A stretch of 64,000 nt of DNA from Rhizobium sp. BK399. Its GTDB lineage: Bacteria > Pseudomonadota > Alphaproteobacteria > Rhizobiales > Rhizobiaceae. The notes beneath the pieces are model-generated. The model saw only the letters and a list, made by a program, of their open reading frames with translations. It had not been told where the DNA came from and made no database searches. Below are positions 10,901 to 17,764 of this stretch, piece by piece. The translations under genes and the position numbers were made by a program. Every line of letters begins with the position of its first letter. Within the stretch, counting starts at the first letter, position 1. The stretch covers positions 124,001 to 188,000 of the forward strand of contig NZ_JACIAH010000007.1 in the NCBI RefSeq assembly GCF_014194695.1. The letters are read 5' to 3'.

Positions 10901-11118
10901 ATGACTTCGACGTCAGTACCGATGCCAAAGGCCGCACCAGTGTCAGCGTTGGCCGCTATCTCAACGACCGGACCTATTTCGAACTGCAGCAGACCACCGG
11001 CAAGGGCGGCGCCAAGGCGATCATCAATTTCGATGTCGGCCGCGGCGTGAAGTTGCGTGCCGGCGCAGGTGGAGATGGCGAGGGAGAGGCGGGCGTCGTC
11101 TACGAGCACGAGTATTAA
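4996..11118 (+). CDS. tamB: TamB, inner-membrane anchored periplasm-spanning protein with seven 107-residue repeats
   Basis: A 2040-residue AsmA-like/DUF490 protein, partner of TamA. One transmembrane anchor lies at about residues 16-40, followed by a long periplasmic beta-rich region and the conserved C-terminal TamB domain (from about residue 1700) ending EHEY. E. coli TamB is about 1260 residues, so this one is much longer. The excess is largely explained by a tandem array at residues about 872-1616: seven units start with N-[LIV]-P-A and carry a FVPxL..GxISG core. Start choice: the frame opens at TTG 4972, but the ATG at 4996 follows GGAG closely and ATG 5008 is also possible. The stop overlaps that of the convergent lrp-type gene by two bases. 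Confidence 0.93.
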   Translation: MSAPMQTLAKILNWIVRLLGYSVGTLLILLAIAIGVFGFTSFGARIITDRVASSISNRDMTIKVQEPEGLLTGGLRASQIVLSDTKGVFAQVDGLAISWNPLALLTGRFHARSIEATAIHVLRQPVRTLPSRPAATGEADTGFSLPVKIDIDKIALPEINLAQPLIGRAFSLAADGSMRADNDGGNASINVHRHDAPDAKLIADAAFLPDRNQLRLKAKLTEPKGGLLAGLLGLPGNPAVEIGLTGDGPLSDWRGQLQAALDGQQRASIEAHHTLTPENLHHLDLKGGGDLSSLLPAAFRPLFAGQTNIDVAANFDNRGKIDIQTGNLATGAVVIAASGTLDPKGNNSLNANLLGTSGPVDFRWPLADGEARLLVAGINLSLTGDAKASRLNASASLDSAALPQATMGNVKLTAKSDNFNLAGRTGSVQITLAAGDTSFVNPDIDRAIKGPVTITLPLQISPDALGFNGATIESAAANANLNGSYKLSASAITGNIKLTAQPAVLPPAVATRFNAPIVIEGQVAGTIPSKFNISNLSIKSNALEATGQVVLDEENLDANLSGRIPNVQALLETASGELNYQLSAKGNVSALAVAANIKGPSLVMAGRQVKQLELNLSGTADPNAPKAQITARGAIDNQPINVATAVQIVHGKVQLPSIAGDVGKNRLTGHLELSPAFEPTGQATFDFPDIGLLAALGGQKAEGDLKGSVDIANDSGKIALKVVASGSGLKRDTFAIVGPDINVAVTDLKAFAATGTITAQELASGPNKAESLALNFTQQQNRTNFDLGATYDANPLVASGSVEVNAGTTLLRLDRFLAKPRNIQVELASPSEVSISGSTVTLSAVELKTGDGSVHVSGTVGETLDIKADIRNLPASLANSFVPKLDAAGTISGKVAVTGTPAAPIANFDLDWKDAATSQTKGAGLSPLAIDASGTFANNTLDFETNANGKGGVSLKAAGSVVTGGPDAQSLKVDADIINIPAGLANAFVPDLAAEGSISGNVTAAGKLPAPTLDFKLNWKNAATSQTRSAKLSSLGLTASGNLKDNILNFDADARGSGGMSLQASGNFVVAGAEAQTLKLDGQIANIPAALANGFVPNLAAEGMISGTISATGKLPKPAATFDLTWKDAATSHTRAARLSGMRLAAKGNFADEKLNVQVDLTANGGMALNASGNVSLAGTTIENLTADATIRNVPASLANAFVSGLGASGTVSGTASASGTLQRPTASFDLTWKDLATAQTKAARLSSLVLGAKGTFANNVLDFQTNLTGDAGSALSANGKVTLEGTTVKSLQADATLSNLPAALVNNFAPDLGAEGTISGTATASGSLPIPAVDFKLNWNNAGTRQTRAAGLSGLTLNASGNVADNKIAFDATLTSSRSSLLRAKGTANLQGASVQGLSVDADIANLPASLANGFVPGLGAEGTISGTAKTSGTPSNPIIDFNLDWKDAATTQTRASGIRPLSVNAGGKLANGRLDFTTNLSGTGVSMKAGGNFIIAGQNAQSLTVNADISNLPAGLANAFVPGLAAEGNISGTVRASGRLPVPAVDFNLDWRGAATSQTRSAGLSPLSIAANGRLQDNRLTIDTNVAGDSGLSLRGGGSVTITGNRALDMRFSGSLPFAVLGSQLAAQGFVADGTANLNLQIAGTAAAPSINGTVATSGARFVDVRRNLAINNLAADIRFNGNEAVISRLTGQLASGGSISVSGSVGIQPASNFPANIDVRLDRAVYVDGTLVVATVDGTIGLRGPLLANPTLNGRLRLERASITVPERLPTSLREIDIRHINAPKSVLAQLRDETQQGARAKSNTINLDLQLDAPSQIFVRGRGIDAELGGSVTIRGTAAAPIVSGGFTMRRGRMTILNRRLDFTNRSRISFAGDLTPALDMEASSTSGSTTLTVNVAGLATDPSITFSSSPALPQDEVLAQLIFGQSMSRLSPVQIAQLADAVSQLAGGRSGSLFQGLRNQLGVDDFDVSTDAKGRTSVSVGRYLNDRTYFELQQTTGKGGAKAIINFDVGRGVKLRAGAGGDGEGEAGVVYEHEY
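7609..9843 (+). repeat. Seven tandem 321-bp (107-residue) units inside tamB
   Basis: Equivalent Asn codons of the N-[LIV]-P-A motif fall at 7609, 7930, 8251, 8572, 8893, 9214 and 9532, so five intervals are exactly 321 bases and one is 318. The next, degenerate unit begins near 9844 (SLPFAVLGSQ). Each unit repeats LPAxLAN.FVPxL, AEGxISGT, a DFxLxWKDAATxQT core, an N-x-L-x-F strand and a GxxxxSL strand. The nucleotide copies differ clearly, so the duplications are not recent or are diverging. Confidence 0.95.
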
Positions 11119-11543
11119 AAGCTGGTCTTGCTGGTCTTCAGTAGGATATTGGTTTCCGTGGTATTGATCCCATTGATCAGCCGGATGCGCCTCAGCGTTT
11201 CGTCGAAGGCGACGAGATCGCGATCCTCGAGTTCGGCGATGAAATCCCATTTGCCGTTGGTGCTGTGCAGGGCACGCACTTGCGGCAAACCGCGAAGCTG
11301 ATCGGCGACCTTGTCCGCCAGCTTCCCGAGTACCTCGATCATGACAATCGCGCGCACGCCCGCGGCGCGGGTTTCATGGCCGGTGCGCACGGTGAATGCC
11401 GTGATGGTGCCATTAGCAACCAACCGATCGATGCGGGCTGCGACTGTCGCGCGAGATGCACCCGTCATTGCCGCTAGCGAAGAGACTGGCGTACGTGCAT
11501 TGTGCCGCAGAGCGCTGAGAAGTTCCTGATCGAGATCGTCCAT
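11115..11543 (-). CDS. Lrp/AsnC-family transcriptional regulator, probably of arginine catabolism
   Basis: A 142-residue regulator with an N-terminal winged HTH (MDDLDQELLSALRHNARTPV, then SRATVAARIDRL as recognition helix) and a C-terminal RAM/ligand-binding domain. It is divergent from arginase and ornithine aminotransferase genes, and members of this family next to rocF/rocD-like genes usually sense arginine or ornithine. The frame could begin 8 codons earlier at a GTG (11567), but ATG 11543 starts the conserved DDLDxxLL segment. Its stop codon overlaps the tamB stop. A 9-bp inverted repeat in the shared promoter region is a candidate binding site. Confidence 0.88.
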   Translation of the reverse strand: MDDLDQELLSALRHNARTPVSSLAAMTGASRATVAARIDRLVANGTITAFTVRTGHETRAAGVRAIVMIEVLGKLADKVADQLRGLPQVRALHSTNGKWDFIAELEDRDLVAFDETLRRIRLINGINTTETNILLKTSKTSF

Positions 11544-11594
11544 GGCTGCCACTTTGTCAAAATGCACTTATCAAACTGATCAATCGTAGCGCAT

Positions 11595-11632
11595 TATCGG
11601 CACTTTTTCATCTTTTTGTCGCCGTGCCGATA
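11595..11632. promoter_or_regulatory. Paired inverted repeat TATCGGCAC-N20-GTGCCGATA, candidate operator of the Lrp-type regulator
   Basis: Perfect 9-bp arms at 11595-11603 and 11624-11632, 29 bases centre to centre, between the divergent lrp-type gene and arginase. The right arm lies between the predicted -35 and -10 boxes of the arginase promoter, so binding there could control transcription. Confidence 0.55.
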
Positions 11633-11644
11633 TTTCAATATGCT
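11616..11644 (+). promoter_or_regulatory. Predicted sigma-70-type promoter for arginase
   Basis: TTGTCG at 11616-11621 and TATGCT at 11639-11644 are separated by 17 bases; a start near 11651 would give a short leader to the ATG at 11672. Prediction only. Confidence 0.45.
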
Positions 11645-11671
11645 TTCCGAAACGCGAGCTGGAGAAGACGC

Positions 11672-12607
11672 ATGCAGCCACAAGCAAGATCGGTCACGCT
11701 CATCGGAGCACCGCTGGAAGAGGGTTCGGGACGCAGGGGCGCCGCGATGGGTCCGGCCGCACTTCGCATCGCAGGCGTCGACCAGACGCTGATCGATCTT
11801 GGTCATGATGTCGTCGATGCCGGTGACGTGCATGTCATTCCGGCACGCGATCTGCCGAACCATCCGAAAGCACATAATCTGCGCGTCGTCGGCGCATTCA
11901 CCCGCGCGCTCGAAGCTGGCGTCTACGAGGCCGCGACGGCCGGGCGCTTTCCGCTGATTCTCGGTGGCGATCATAGCCTGTCCATGGGCACCGTATCCGG
12001 CATGGCTCGCTATGCGGCAGAGCAAGGTAGGCCGCTCTTCGTGCTGTGGCTCGATGCCCATTCCGATTTCAATACGCCTGCGACGTCGCCCTCCGGCAAC
12101 ATTCACGGCATGCCGGTCGCTTATTTCTGCGGCAAGGCCGAACTCGCGGAAATCCTGCCGAAGGACCGTCCGTTCGTCGATCCCCAGAACGTCTTCCAGG
12201 TCGGTATCCGATCGGTGGATGCGCCGGAGCGGGATCTGATCAAGGAACACGGCGTCAACGTCTTCGACATGCGCTGGCTCGACGAACAGGGCGTTGCCGC
12301 GGCGATCCGCCAGGTGCTCGGCGCGGTCTCCGATGCAAACGGTCTGCTGCATGTGAGCCTTGATGTCGATTTCCTCGATCCCGAGATCGCCCCTGGCGTC
12401 GGTACAACAGTGCCTGGCGGTGCAACCTTCCGGGAGGCGCATCTCATCATGGAAATGCTCTGCGACAGCGGCCTCGTCTCCTCGCTCGATCTTGTCGAAC
12501 TCAACCCCTTCCTCGACGATCGCGGTAAGAGCGCGCGGATCCTGGTGGAACTGACGGCAAGTCTGTTCGGCCGCCGCATCTTCGACCGTCCGACCCGCGC
12601 TGCCTGA
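11672..12607 (+). CDS. rocF: Arginase
   Basis: A 311-residue ureohydrolase that splits L-arginine into ornithine and urea in the cytosol. The Mn-binding signature segments are all present: GGDHSLSMG, DAHSDFN and SLDVDFLDP. The start ATG at 11672 is preceded by GGAGAAG; the upstream 16-codon extension is not family-like. Ornithine aminotransferase starts 12 bases after the stop, so the two are an operon feeding arginine carbon and nitrogen to glutamate semialdehyde. Agmatinase is the main alternative in the superfamily, but the PLEEGSGRRGAAMGPAALR start and rocD context favour arginase. Confidence 0.93.
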   Translation: MQPQARSVTLIGAPLEEGSGRRGAAMGPAALRIAGVDQTLIDLGHDVVDAGDVHVIPARDLPNHPKAHNLRVVGAFTRALEAGVYEAATAGRFPLILGGDHSLSMGTVSGMARYAAEQGRPLFVLWLDAHSDFNTPATSPSGNIHGMPVAYFCGKAELAEILPKDRPFVDPQNVFQVGIRSVDAPERDLIKEHGVNVFDMRWLDEQGVAAAIRQVLGAVSDANGLLHVSLDVDFLDPEIAPGVGTTVPGGATFREAHLIMEMLCDSGLVSSLDLVELNPFLDDRGKSARILVELTASLFGRRIFDRPTRAA

Positions 12608-12619
12608 GGAGAGCCGACC

Positions 12620-13819
12620 ATGAGCAATTCCAAGAATCTGATCGATACCGAACAGCGCCTGGGCGCCCACAACTACAAGCCGCTCGATGTCGTGCTGACC
12701 CGGGGCGAAGGTGTCTATGTCTGGGATACGGACGGCAAGCAGTATCTTGATTGCCTATCGGCCTATTCCGCAGTCAACCAAGGGCATTGCCACCCCAAGA
12801 TCCTGGCGGCAATGGTCGAGCAGGCCGGCAAGCTGACGCTGACCTCGCGTGCCTTCCGCAACGACCAGCTCGCGCATCTCTACGAGGAACTCGCGGCGCT
12901 GACAGGCTCGCATAAGATCCTGCCGATGAACTCGGGCGCCGAGGCTGTCGAAACCGCCATCAAGGCTGTGCGGAAGTGGGGCTACGAGGTGAAGGGCGTG
13001 CCTGAGGGCAAGGCCGAGATCATCGTTTGCGCCGACAATTTCCATGGCCGCACGCTAAGCATAATCAGCTTCTCGACCGACCCCGACGCCCGTACCGGCT
13101 TTGGCCCCTACACGCCCGGCTTCCGGACAATACCTTTCGGCGACGCCGACGCATTCGCTGCCTCCATCAACGAGAACACGGTCGCAGCGCTGATCGAGCC
13201 GATCCAGGGCGAGGCCGGTGTCATCATCCCGCCGTCAGGTTACTTCAAGCGCGTGCGCGAACTCTGCACCGAAAACAAGGTGACTCTGATCCTTGACGAG
13301 ATCCAGACTGGCCTCGGACGCACCGGCAAGCTATTGGCCGAAGAGCACGAGGGAATCGAGGCCGACGTCACCCTGATCGGCAAGGCGCTCTCCGGCGGCT
13401 TCTATCCGGTTTCAGCGGTGCTTTCCAATTCCGAGGTGCTTGGTGTTCTGAAGCCTGGGCAACATGGCTCGACATTCGGCGGCAACCCGCTTGCCTGCGC
13501 CGTGGCGCGCGCCGCGCTCAAGGTGCTGACCGAAGAAGGCATGATCGAGAACGCCGAAAAGATGGGCAACTATTTCCTGGAAGGGCTGCGCTCCATCCGC
13601 TCCAACATCGTCAAGGACGTGCGCGGTCGCGGACTGATGATGGCGGTCGAGCTCGTGCCGGAAGCCGGCGGCGCCCGCCAGTATTGCTACACCCTCAAGG
13701 ATCGCGGCCTACTCGCCAAGGACACCCACGAGAACACGATCCGCCTCGCCCCGCCGCTGGTCATCACCAAGAGCCAGGTCGACTGGGCCGTCGAGCAGAT
13801 CGAGAAGACCCTCGCCTGA
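12620..13819 (+). CDS. rocD: Ornithine aminotransferase (ornithine--oxo-acid transaminase)
   Basis: A 399-residue class III PLP aminotransferase converting ornithine plus 2-oxoglutarate to glutamate-5-semialdehyde and glutamate. Visible landmarks are [11 protein letters not shown] near residue 100, [15 protein letters not shown] (PLP pyridine-binding Asp) and the Schiff-base lysine in [18 protein letters not shown] precedes the ATG. It is translated just after arginase, and context rather than sequence alone separates it from acetylornithine or GABA aminotransferases; the N-terminal [10 protein letters not shown] segment is typical of RocD. Confidence 0.93.
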   Translation: MSNSKNLIDTEQRLGAHNYKPLDVVLTRGEGVYVWDTDGKQYLDCLSAYSAVNQGHCHPKILAAMVEQAGKLTLTSRAFRNDQLAHLYEELAALTGSHKILPMNSGAEAVETAIKAVRKWGYEVKGVPEGKAEIIVCADNFHGRTLSIISFSTDPDARTGFGPYTPGFRTIPFGDADAFAASINENTVAALIEPIQGEAGVIIPPSGYFKRVRELCTENKVTLILDEIQTGLGRTGKLLAEEHEGIEADVTLIGKALSGGFYPVSAVLSNSEVLGVLKPGQHGSTFGGNPLACAVARAALKVLTEEGMIENAEKMGNYFLEGLRSIRSNIVKDVRGRGLMMAVELVPEAGGARQYCYTLKDRGLLAKDTHENTIRLAPPLVITKSQVDWAVEQIEKTLA

Positions 13820-13837
13820 GGCAGCGAACGGACAATG

Positions 13838-13862
13838 CGGCGGGAAGGTCATCCCGCCGTTT
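13838..13862 (+). terminator. Likely terminator after rocD
   Basis: 8-bp perfect stem CGGCGGGA / TCCCGCCG with a 6-base loop, followed by only three T residues, 19 bases after the rocD stop. Confidence 0.6.
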
Positions 13863-14084
13863 CCACGTAGCTTCTCCTCATTCCGAGATCCAACCCAACC
13901 GAGCGCCTGACCAGAAATCAGCTGCCTCAGTTTAGATTTGGGCAACACTCTTTCGTTAAGGTCCGGAGTAACCGTATCGTTAATCCTTCCTCGGGAGACA
14001 CGCGCGGTTTGAAGGCAAAGTCCATCCGCGCCAATGGTGGCGCGGTTGCTTCTGCCCTGGCTTTTGACGGTTGGGACAATACTC

Positions 14085-14561
14085 ATGGCTACGATCAATT
14101 CCACGAACTTCAGCGGCGATACGCTGGAGATCATTGCCTTCAGACTGCACGATCAGGAATTCTGCGTTAAGACGACGACAATTCGCGAAATCCGCGGCTG
14201 GGCACCATCGACACCGATTCCGCATGCGCCGGCGGACGTCATCGGCGTCATGAACCTCCGCGGCTCCGTCATCCCGATCATCGACCTCGCGTTCAAGCTC
14301 GGCATGAAGAGCACCGTGGCCAACGAGCGCAGCGCCATTGTCGTGGCCGAGGTCCACAACATGGTCATCGGCATGCTGGTCGATCGCGTCTCGGATATCC
14401 TGACGATCTCTTCCAGCCAGGTGCAGCCGGTTCCGGAAGTCACAGCGTCCTTTGACCGGGCTTATTGCGAAGGTATCATCGCCTCCGAAAATGGCATGAT
14501 CTGCTTCCTCAACCTCGCCAAGATGTTCAAGGAAAGCGAAACCGACGAGCTCGCCGCCTGA
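14085..14561 (+). CDS. cheW: CheW chemotaxis coupling protein
   Basis: A 158-residue CheW-domain protein that links chemoreceptors to the kinase CheA. The domain runs from LEIIAFRLHDQEFCV through the conserved VIGVMNLRGSVIPIIDL segment to the C-terminal GIIASENGMICFLNLAKMF strand. The ATG at 14085 is chosen over an upstream start in the same frame because MATINSTNFSGD begins the usual family length; no strong ribosome-binding site is visible. It lies outside a large che operon but directly before a chemoreceptor gene, from which it is separated by a strong terminator. Confidence 0.9.
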   Translation: MATINSTNFSGDTLEIIAFRLHDQEFCVKTTTIREIRGWAPSTPIPHAPADVIGVMNLRGSVIPIIDLAFKLGMKSTVANERSAIVVAEVHNMVIGMLVDRVSDILTISSSQVQPVPEVTASFDRAYCEGIIASENGMICFLNLAKMFKESETDELAA

Positions 14562-14583
14562 CACCATCACTGGACCCAAAGAT

Positions 14584-14611
14584 AAAAGCCCCTCTTCGAG
14601 AGGGGCTTTTT
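14584..14611 (+). terminator. Strong rho-independent terminator after cheW
   Basis: 12-bp perfect stem AAAAGCCCCTCT / AGAGGGGCTTTT with a 3-base loop TCG and a five-T run. Confidence 0.95.
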
Positions 14612-14629
14612 GTTGACAGATACAATCAT

Positions 14630-14689
14630 TATAAGAAATCGATCACAAGTTCTACTGTAGAACGAATATTAAATTCGCTATTTCTTATA
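14630..14689. promoter_or_regulatory. Cluster of palindromes upstream of the chemoreceptor gene
   Basis: Three perfect inverted repeats lie close together: GTTCTAC-T-GTAGAAC at 14649-14663, CGAAT-N5-ATTCG at 14663-14677, and outer arms TATAAGAAAT (14630-14639) and ATTTCTTATA (14680-14689). The stretch is AT-rich and non-coding. It may be an operator region or a folded leader; no regulator is identified. Confidence 0.4.
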
Positions 14690-14868
14690 CATATCTCATT
14701 AACCGCCCCCACTTCATCATCGGTTGTGAAGTCGCTGGTTATTCTCCCTCTATAGTAGGCGCCGCAGGACGGATCGGTCTCCCTTGTGTATCCCTTGAGG
14801 TTAATGTGCCCGCGAGCTTCTTCACTGGCTGACGCCGAAATCGGCGCCTGCATCACGAGGGATGGGGA

Positions 14869-16623
14869 ATGTTCGGTCTATCGCCTGATTCTAAGTATGT
14901 TCTTGATGCCATTTCGAAGTCACAGGCCATCATCGAGTTCGACCTGAAGGGCAACGTACTCGCGGCCAATGAGAATTTCTGTGGTGCGCTTGGCTACAGC
15001 CTACCGGAGATCGTCGGCAAACATCACAGCATGTTCTGTGATCCAGCTTACACCGCCACTGCGGAATACCGCGAATTCTGGGCCCGTCTCGGCCGTGGCG
15101 AATATGATGCCGGCGCCTACAAGCGGCTTGCGAAGGGTGCCCGCGAAATCTGGATCCAAGCCTCCTACAACCCGGTCTTCAAGTACGGCAGGCCCTACAA
15201 GGTCGTCAAGTTCGCGGCTGATATCACGGACGTGAAGAAGAAGTCCATCGACGATGCGGGCAAGCTGGATGCCATTTCGCGGTCTCAGGCTGCCATCGAA
15301 TTTACCCCTACCGGCGAAATCCTGACGGCAAACGAGAACTTTTGCAGTGCGATGGGTTACTCGCTCACTGAGATCACCGGCAAGCATCACGGCATGTTCT
15401 GTGACCCGGCGTATACCCGGACGGAGGAATACGCAAACTTCTGGCGCCGTCTCGCACAGGGCGAGTTCATCTCCAACGAATTCGTTCGTTACGGCAAGGG
15501 CGGCAAGGAAATCTGGATCCAGGCAGCCTATAACCCAATCAAGGACGCAAACGGCAAGGTCTACAAGGTCGTGAAGTTTGCGACCGACGTAACCCAACGA
15601 ATGAGCGCGATTAGCCAGCTCGGCGAAGCGCTGCGCCATCTCTCCGAAGGCGATCTGACGAAAACGGTCGACTTGCCCTTCGTGCCGTCGATGGAACAGC
15701 TTCGCCATGACTTCAACGCGACTGTCATCAAGCTCGCCGAGACCGTGAAGACCATCGGCGAAAGCGTCCATGCGATTGCCGCCGGCTCCCGTGAGATCGG
15801 TTCCGCCGCCGATTCGTTTTCAAAGCGTACGGAACAGCAGGCCTCATCGATTGAGGAAACCGCTGCGGCGCTCGAAGAGATCACCACCACGGTCAATGAC
15901 TCCAGCCACCGCGCCGACGAAGCTGGGAAACTGGTTGCCAAGACGAAGCAGGGTGCCGAACAATCCGGCCTGGTTGTCCGCAATGCCGTCTCTGCCATGG
16001 ACCAGATCGAGCAATCTTCACGTGAGATCACCAATATCATCGGCGTGATCGACGACATTGCTTTCCAAACCAATCTCCTGGCGCTGAACGCGGGCGTCGA
16101 AGCAGCCCGCGCCGGTGAGGCTGGCAAGGGCTTTGCCGTCGTCGCTCAGGAAGTCCGCGAACTCGCGCAACGCTCGGCAAGTGCGGCAAAGGAGATCAAG
16201 TCCCTGATCACGACGTCAAGTGAGCTGGTGAGAAACGGCGTCAATCTGGTCGGCGAGACCGGAAAGGCGTTGGAGACGATCGTGGCGCAGGTTGGCGATA
16301 TCAACGTGAATGTGGCAGCGATCGTCGAAGGCTCCAAAGAGCAGGCGACCGGTCTCAAGGAAATTAATCAGGCCGTTAATTCCATGGACCAAGCAACACA
16401 AAAGAATGCAGCCATGGTCGAAGAGAGCACGGCAGCAAGCCACAAGCTGGCTGGCGAAGCGGAGGCACTGCGCCGGCTGCTGGCTCAATTCCGCCTTGAC
16501 GAAGCCCATAGTCCAAGGACCGTGCAGAAACATCCGGCCTCTCCGGCACGTCATCTGATCGCTCGCGTTGCCAAGGCGCATGGGGCCGCCCTTCCGGCCG
16601 TCGGCAGCTGGGAAGAATTCTAG
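14869..16623 (+). CDS. Soluble methyl-accepting chemoreceptor with two PAS domains
   Basis: A 584-residue receptor with no transmembrane segment. Two homologous PAS domains occupy about residues 10-120 and 130-245; each contains FWxRL and EIWIQAxYNP. A HAMP-like segment with LSEGDLTK follows near 255-300, and then the MCP signalling domain, whose hairpin tip reads IDDIAFQTNLLALNAGVEAA. The chain ends in SWEEF, resembling the CheR-binding xWxxF pentapeptide, so it is likely methylated. Cytoplasmic twin-PAS receptors such as Azospirillum AerC sense redox or energy state through FAD; a similar role here is inference. GGATGGGGA precedes the ATG. Confidence 0.93.
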   Translation: MFGLSPDSKYVLDAISKSQAIIEFDLKGNVLAANENFCGALGYSLPEIVGKHHSMFCDPAYTATAEYREFWARLGRGEYDAGAYKRLAKGAREIWIQASYNPVFKYGRPYKVVKFAADITDVKKKSIDDAGKLDAISRSQAAIEFTPTGEILTANENFCSAMGYSLTEITGKHHGMFCDPAYTRTEEYANFWRRLAQGEFISNEFVRYGKGGKEIWIQAAYNPIKDANGKVYKVVKFATDVTQRMSAISQLGEALRHLSEGDLTKTVDLPFVPSMEQLRHDFNATVIKLAETVKTIGESVHAIAAGSREIGSAADSFSKRTEQQASSIEETAAALEEITTTVNDSSHRADEAGKLVAKTKQGAEQSGLVVRNAVSAMDQIEQSSREITNIIGVIDDIAFQTNLLALNAGVEAARAGEAGKGFAVVAQEVRELAQRSASAAKEIKSLITTSSELVRNGVNLVGETGKALETIVAQVGDINVNVAAIVEGSKEQATGLKEINQAVNSMDQATQKNAAMVEESTAASHKLAGEAEALRRLLAQFRLDEAHSPRTVQKHPASPARHLIARVAKAHGAALPAVGSWEEF

Positions 16624-16643
16624 ATCACCCAAAACGCTCGATT

Positions 16644-16676
16644 AAAAACGGCCGGCAGCGAAACTCGCTGCCGGCT
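16644..16676 (-). terminator. Terminator of the formate dehydrogenase operon, possibly shared with the chemoreceptor gene
   Basis: Perfect 10-bp stem GCCGGCAGCG / CGCTGCCGGC with a 5-base loop. Read leftward it is followed by CGTTTTTAAT, a proper U-run for the fds operon. Read rightward it lacks a good T-run but may still slow transcription from the chemoreceptor gene. Confidence 0.8.
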
Positions 16677-16698
16677 GTTCTGCACCCACCGAAGCACT

Positions 16699-16944
16699 CT
16701 AGTGCGATACTGTCGCCGCAGCCTCGGGGCGTTTGATCAAAGGGGCGGCCTGCACGACGAGCGGATTGAGGCCATGGCTTTCCCGTTCCATGATCTCGAA
16801 CAGTTGCCGCCGCATGCGCGGCTCCCAGAATTTGTTGATATGCGTCGCCACACCCTCCGCGGCTTCGCTCTCCGGCTGGCTCTTGAAGAACGTCGCGATC
16901 TGATTGGCCATATAAACCAGTTTGGACTGCGTATCATGCGACAT
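16699..16944 (-). CDS. fdsD: NAD-dependent formate dehydrogenase delta subunit
   Basis: An 81-residue protein matching the FdsD family: KLVYMANQIATFF at the start, HINKFWEPRMRRQL in the middle. FdsD is a small subunit or assembly partner of the soluble NAD-dependent molybdenum formate dehydrogenase. Its ATG lies inside the end of fdhD (11-base overlap), which suggests translational coupling, and it is the last gene of fdsGBA-fdhD-fdsD before a terminator. Confidence 0.9.
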   Translation of the reverse strand: MSHDTQSKLVYMANQIATFFKSQPESEAAEGVATHINKFWEPRMRRQLFEIMERESHGLNPLVVQAAPLIKRPEAAATVSH

Positions 16945-17764
16945 CGGAGATGGTTCCCGGTTGGATGCGCTGTGGATGCGTGAAAACTTCGAAATCCTCG
17001 CCGCGCACCAAGGCGACGAGGGTCATGCCGGCCTCATCGGCCGTTCGGATGGCAAGCGCGGTCGGTGCCGAGATAGCCACGAGCACCGGACTGCCGAGGA
17101 TGGCCGCCTTCTGCACCATCTCGACGGACAGACGGCTGGTGACGGCGACGATGCCCTCAGCTCCCGGCTGCGGTTGGGCAATCACCGCGCCGCAAAGCTT
17201 GTCGAGTGCATTGTGACGACCGACATCTTCGCGCACCGCAAGTAGTCCCTTGCCCGGCACGTAGAAGCCGGCTCCATGTACCGCGCGCGTTTCGCGATGC
17301 AGCGGCTGTGCGCCATTCAGCAGCGAAACGGATTCGATGATGTCTCGATGGGTAATCTTAAGAGGGACTGCCGCCACATCGGGCACCTTGCGAACAGCCT
17401 GTTCGATCGACTCTATGCCGCAGAGGCCGCAGCCGACCGGTCCGGCCATGCTGCGTCTCCGTGCTGTCAGTGCCGTAGCGACCTCATCGACCAGCGTGAT
17501 CTGAACGTCGATGCCCTTATCGCCCGCGACAATCTCGACTCCCGCGATCTGATCGACTTCGGAAATGATCCCCTCGGTGAGGCTGAAACCAATCGCAAAA
17601 TCCTCGAGGTCCGCAGGTGTTCCCATCATCACCGCATGCGTGCTGCCACCATAGGAAAAGGCGATCGGCACCTCCTCCGGAACGATCCGCTCGCCGGGCG
17701 TGACGACACCGCCGCTACAGGCGGTGCGCTTCACGGCAACGCGGTTCGGCCGGTCAATCGTCAC
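16934..17764 (-). CDS. fdhD: Formate dehydrogenase accessory sulfurtransferase FdhD (FdsC)
   Basis: A 276-residue protein needed to sulfurate the Mo cofactor of formate dehydrogenase, shuttling sulfur from a cysteine desulfurase. The conserved CxxC loop is seen as GCGLCGIES near residue 125, and the C-terminal half holds GxxREDVGRHNALDKL and SRLSVEMVQKA, hallmarks of the family. It starts with GTG in a GTGA overlap with the fdsA stop codon, so translation is probably coupled. In Fds operons this gene is called fdsC. Confidence 0.95.
   Translation of the reverse strand: MTIDRPNRVAVKRTACSGGVVTPGERIVPEEVPIAFSYGGSTHAVMMGTPADLEDFAIGFSLTEGIISEVDQIAGVEIVAGDKGIDVQITLVDEVATALTARRRSMAGPVGCGLCGIESIEQAVRKVPDVAAVPLKITHRDIIESVSLLNGAQPLHRETRAVHGAGFYVPGKGLLAVREDVGRHNALDKLCGAVIAQPQPGAEGIVAVTSRLSVEMVQKAAILGSPVLVAISAPTALAIRTADEAGMTLVALVRGEDFEVFTHPQRIQPGTISDVA

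Larger units (their letters stand above)
14562..14868. other. Intergenic region between cheW and the chemoreceptor gene
   Basis: A 307-base gap. It holds the cheW terminator and then an AT-rich stretch (about 14612-14700) with three inverted repeats, which differs in composition from the GC-rich surroundings. The remainder leads to the GGGATGGGGA ribosome-binding site before 14869. I see no convincing gene in it. Confidence 0.7.

Noticed and set aside
14649..14663. GTTCTAC-T-GTAGAAC as a LexA (SOS) box
   Set aside because: Alphaproteobacterial LexA sites are direct repeats GTTC-N7-GTTC; here the second half is GAAC and the downstream gene is a chemoreceptor.
14629..14856. A 75-codon reverse-strand open frame between cheW and the chemoreceptor gene
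   Set aside because: GTG start without a ribosome-binding site, it covers the palindrome cluster, and the protein has no recognisable motif. Non-coding regulatory DNA explains it better.
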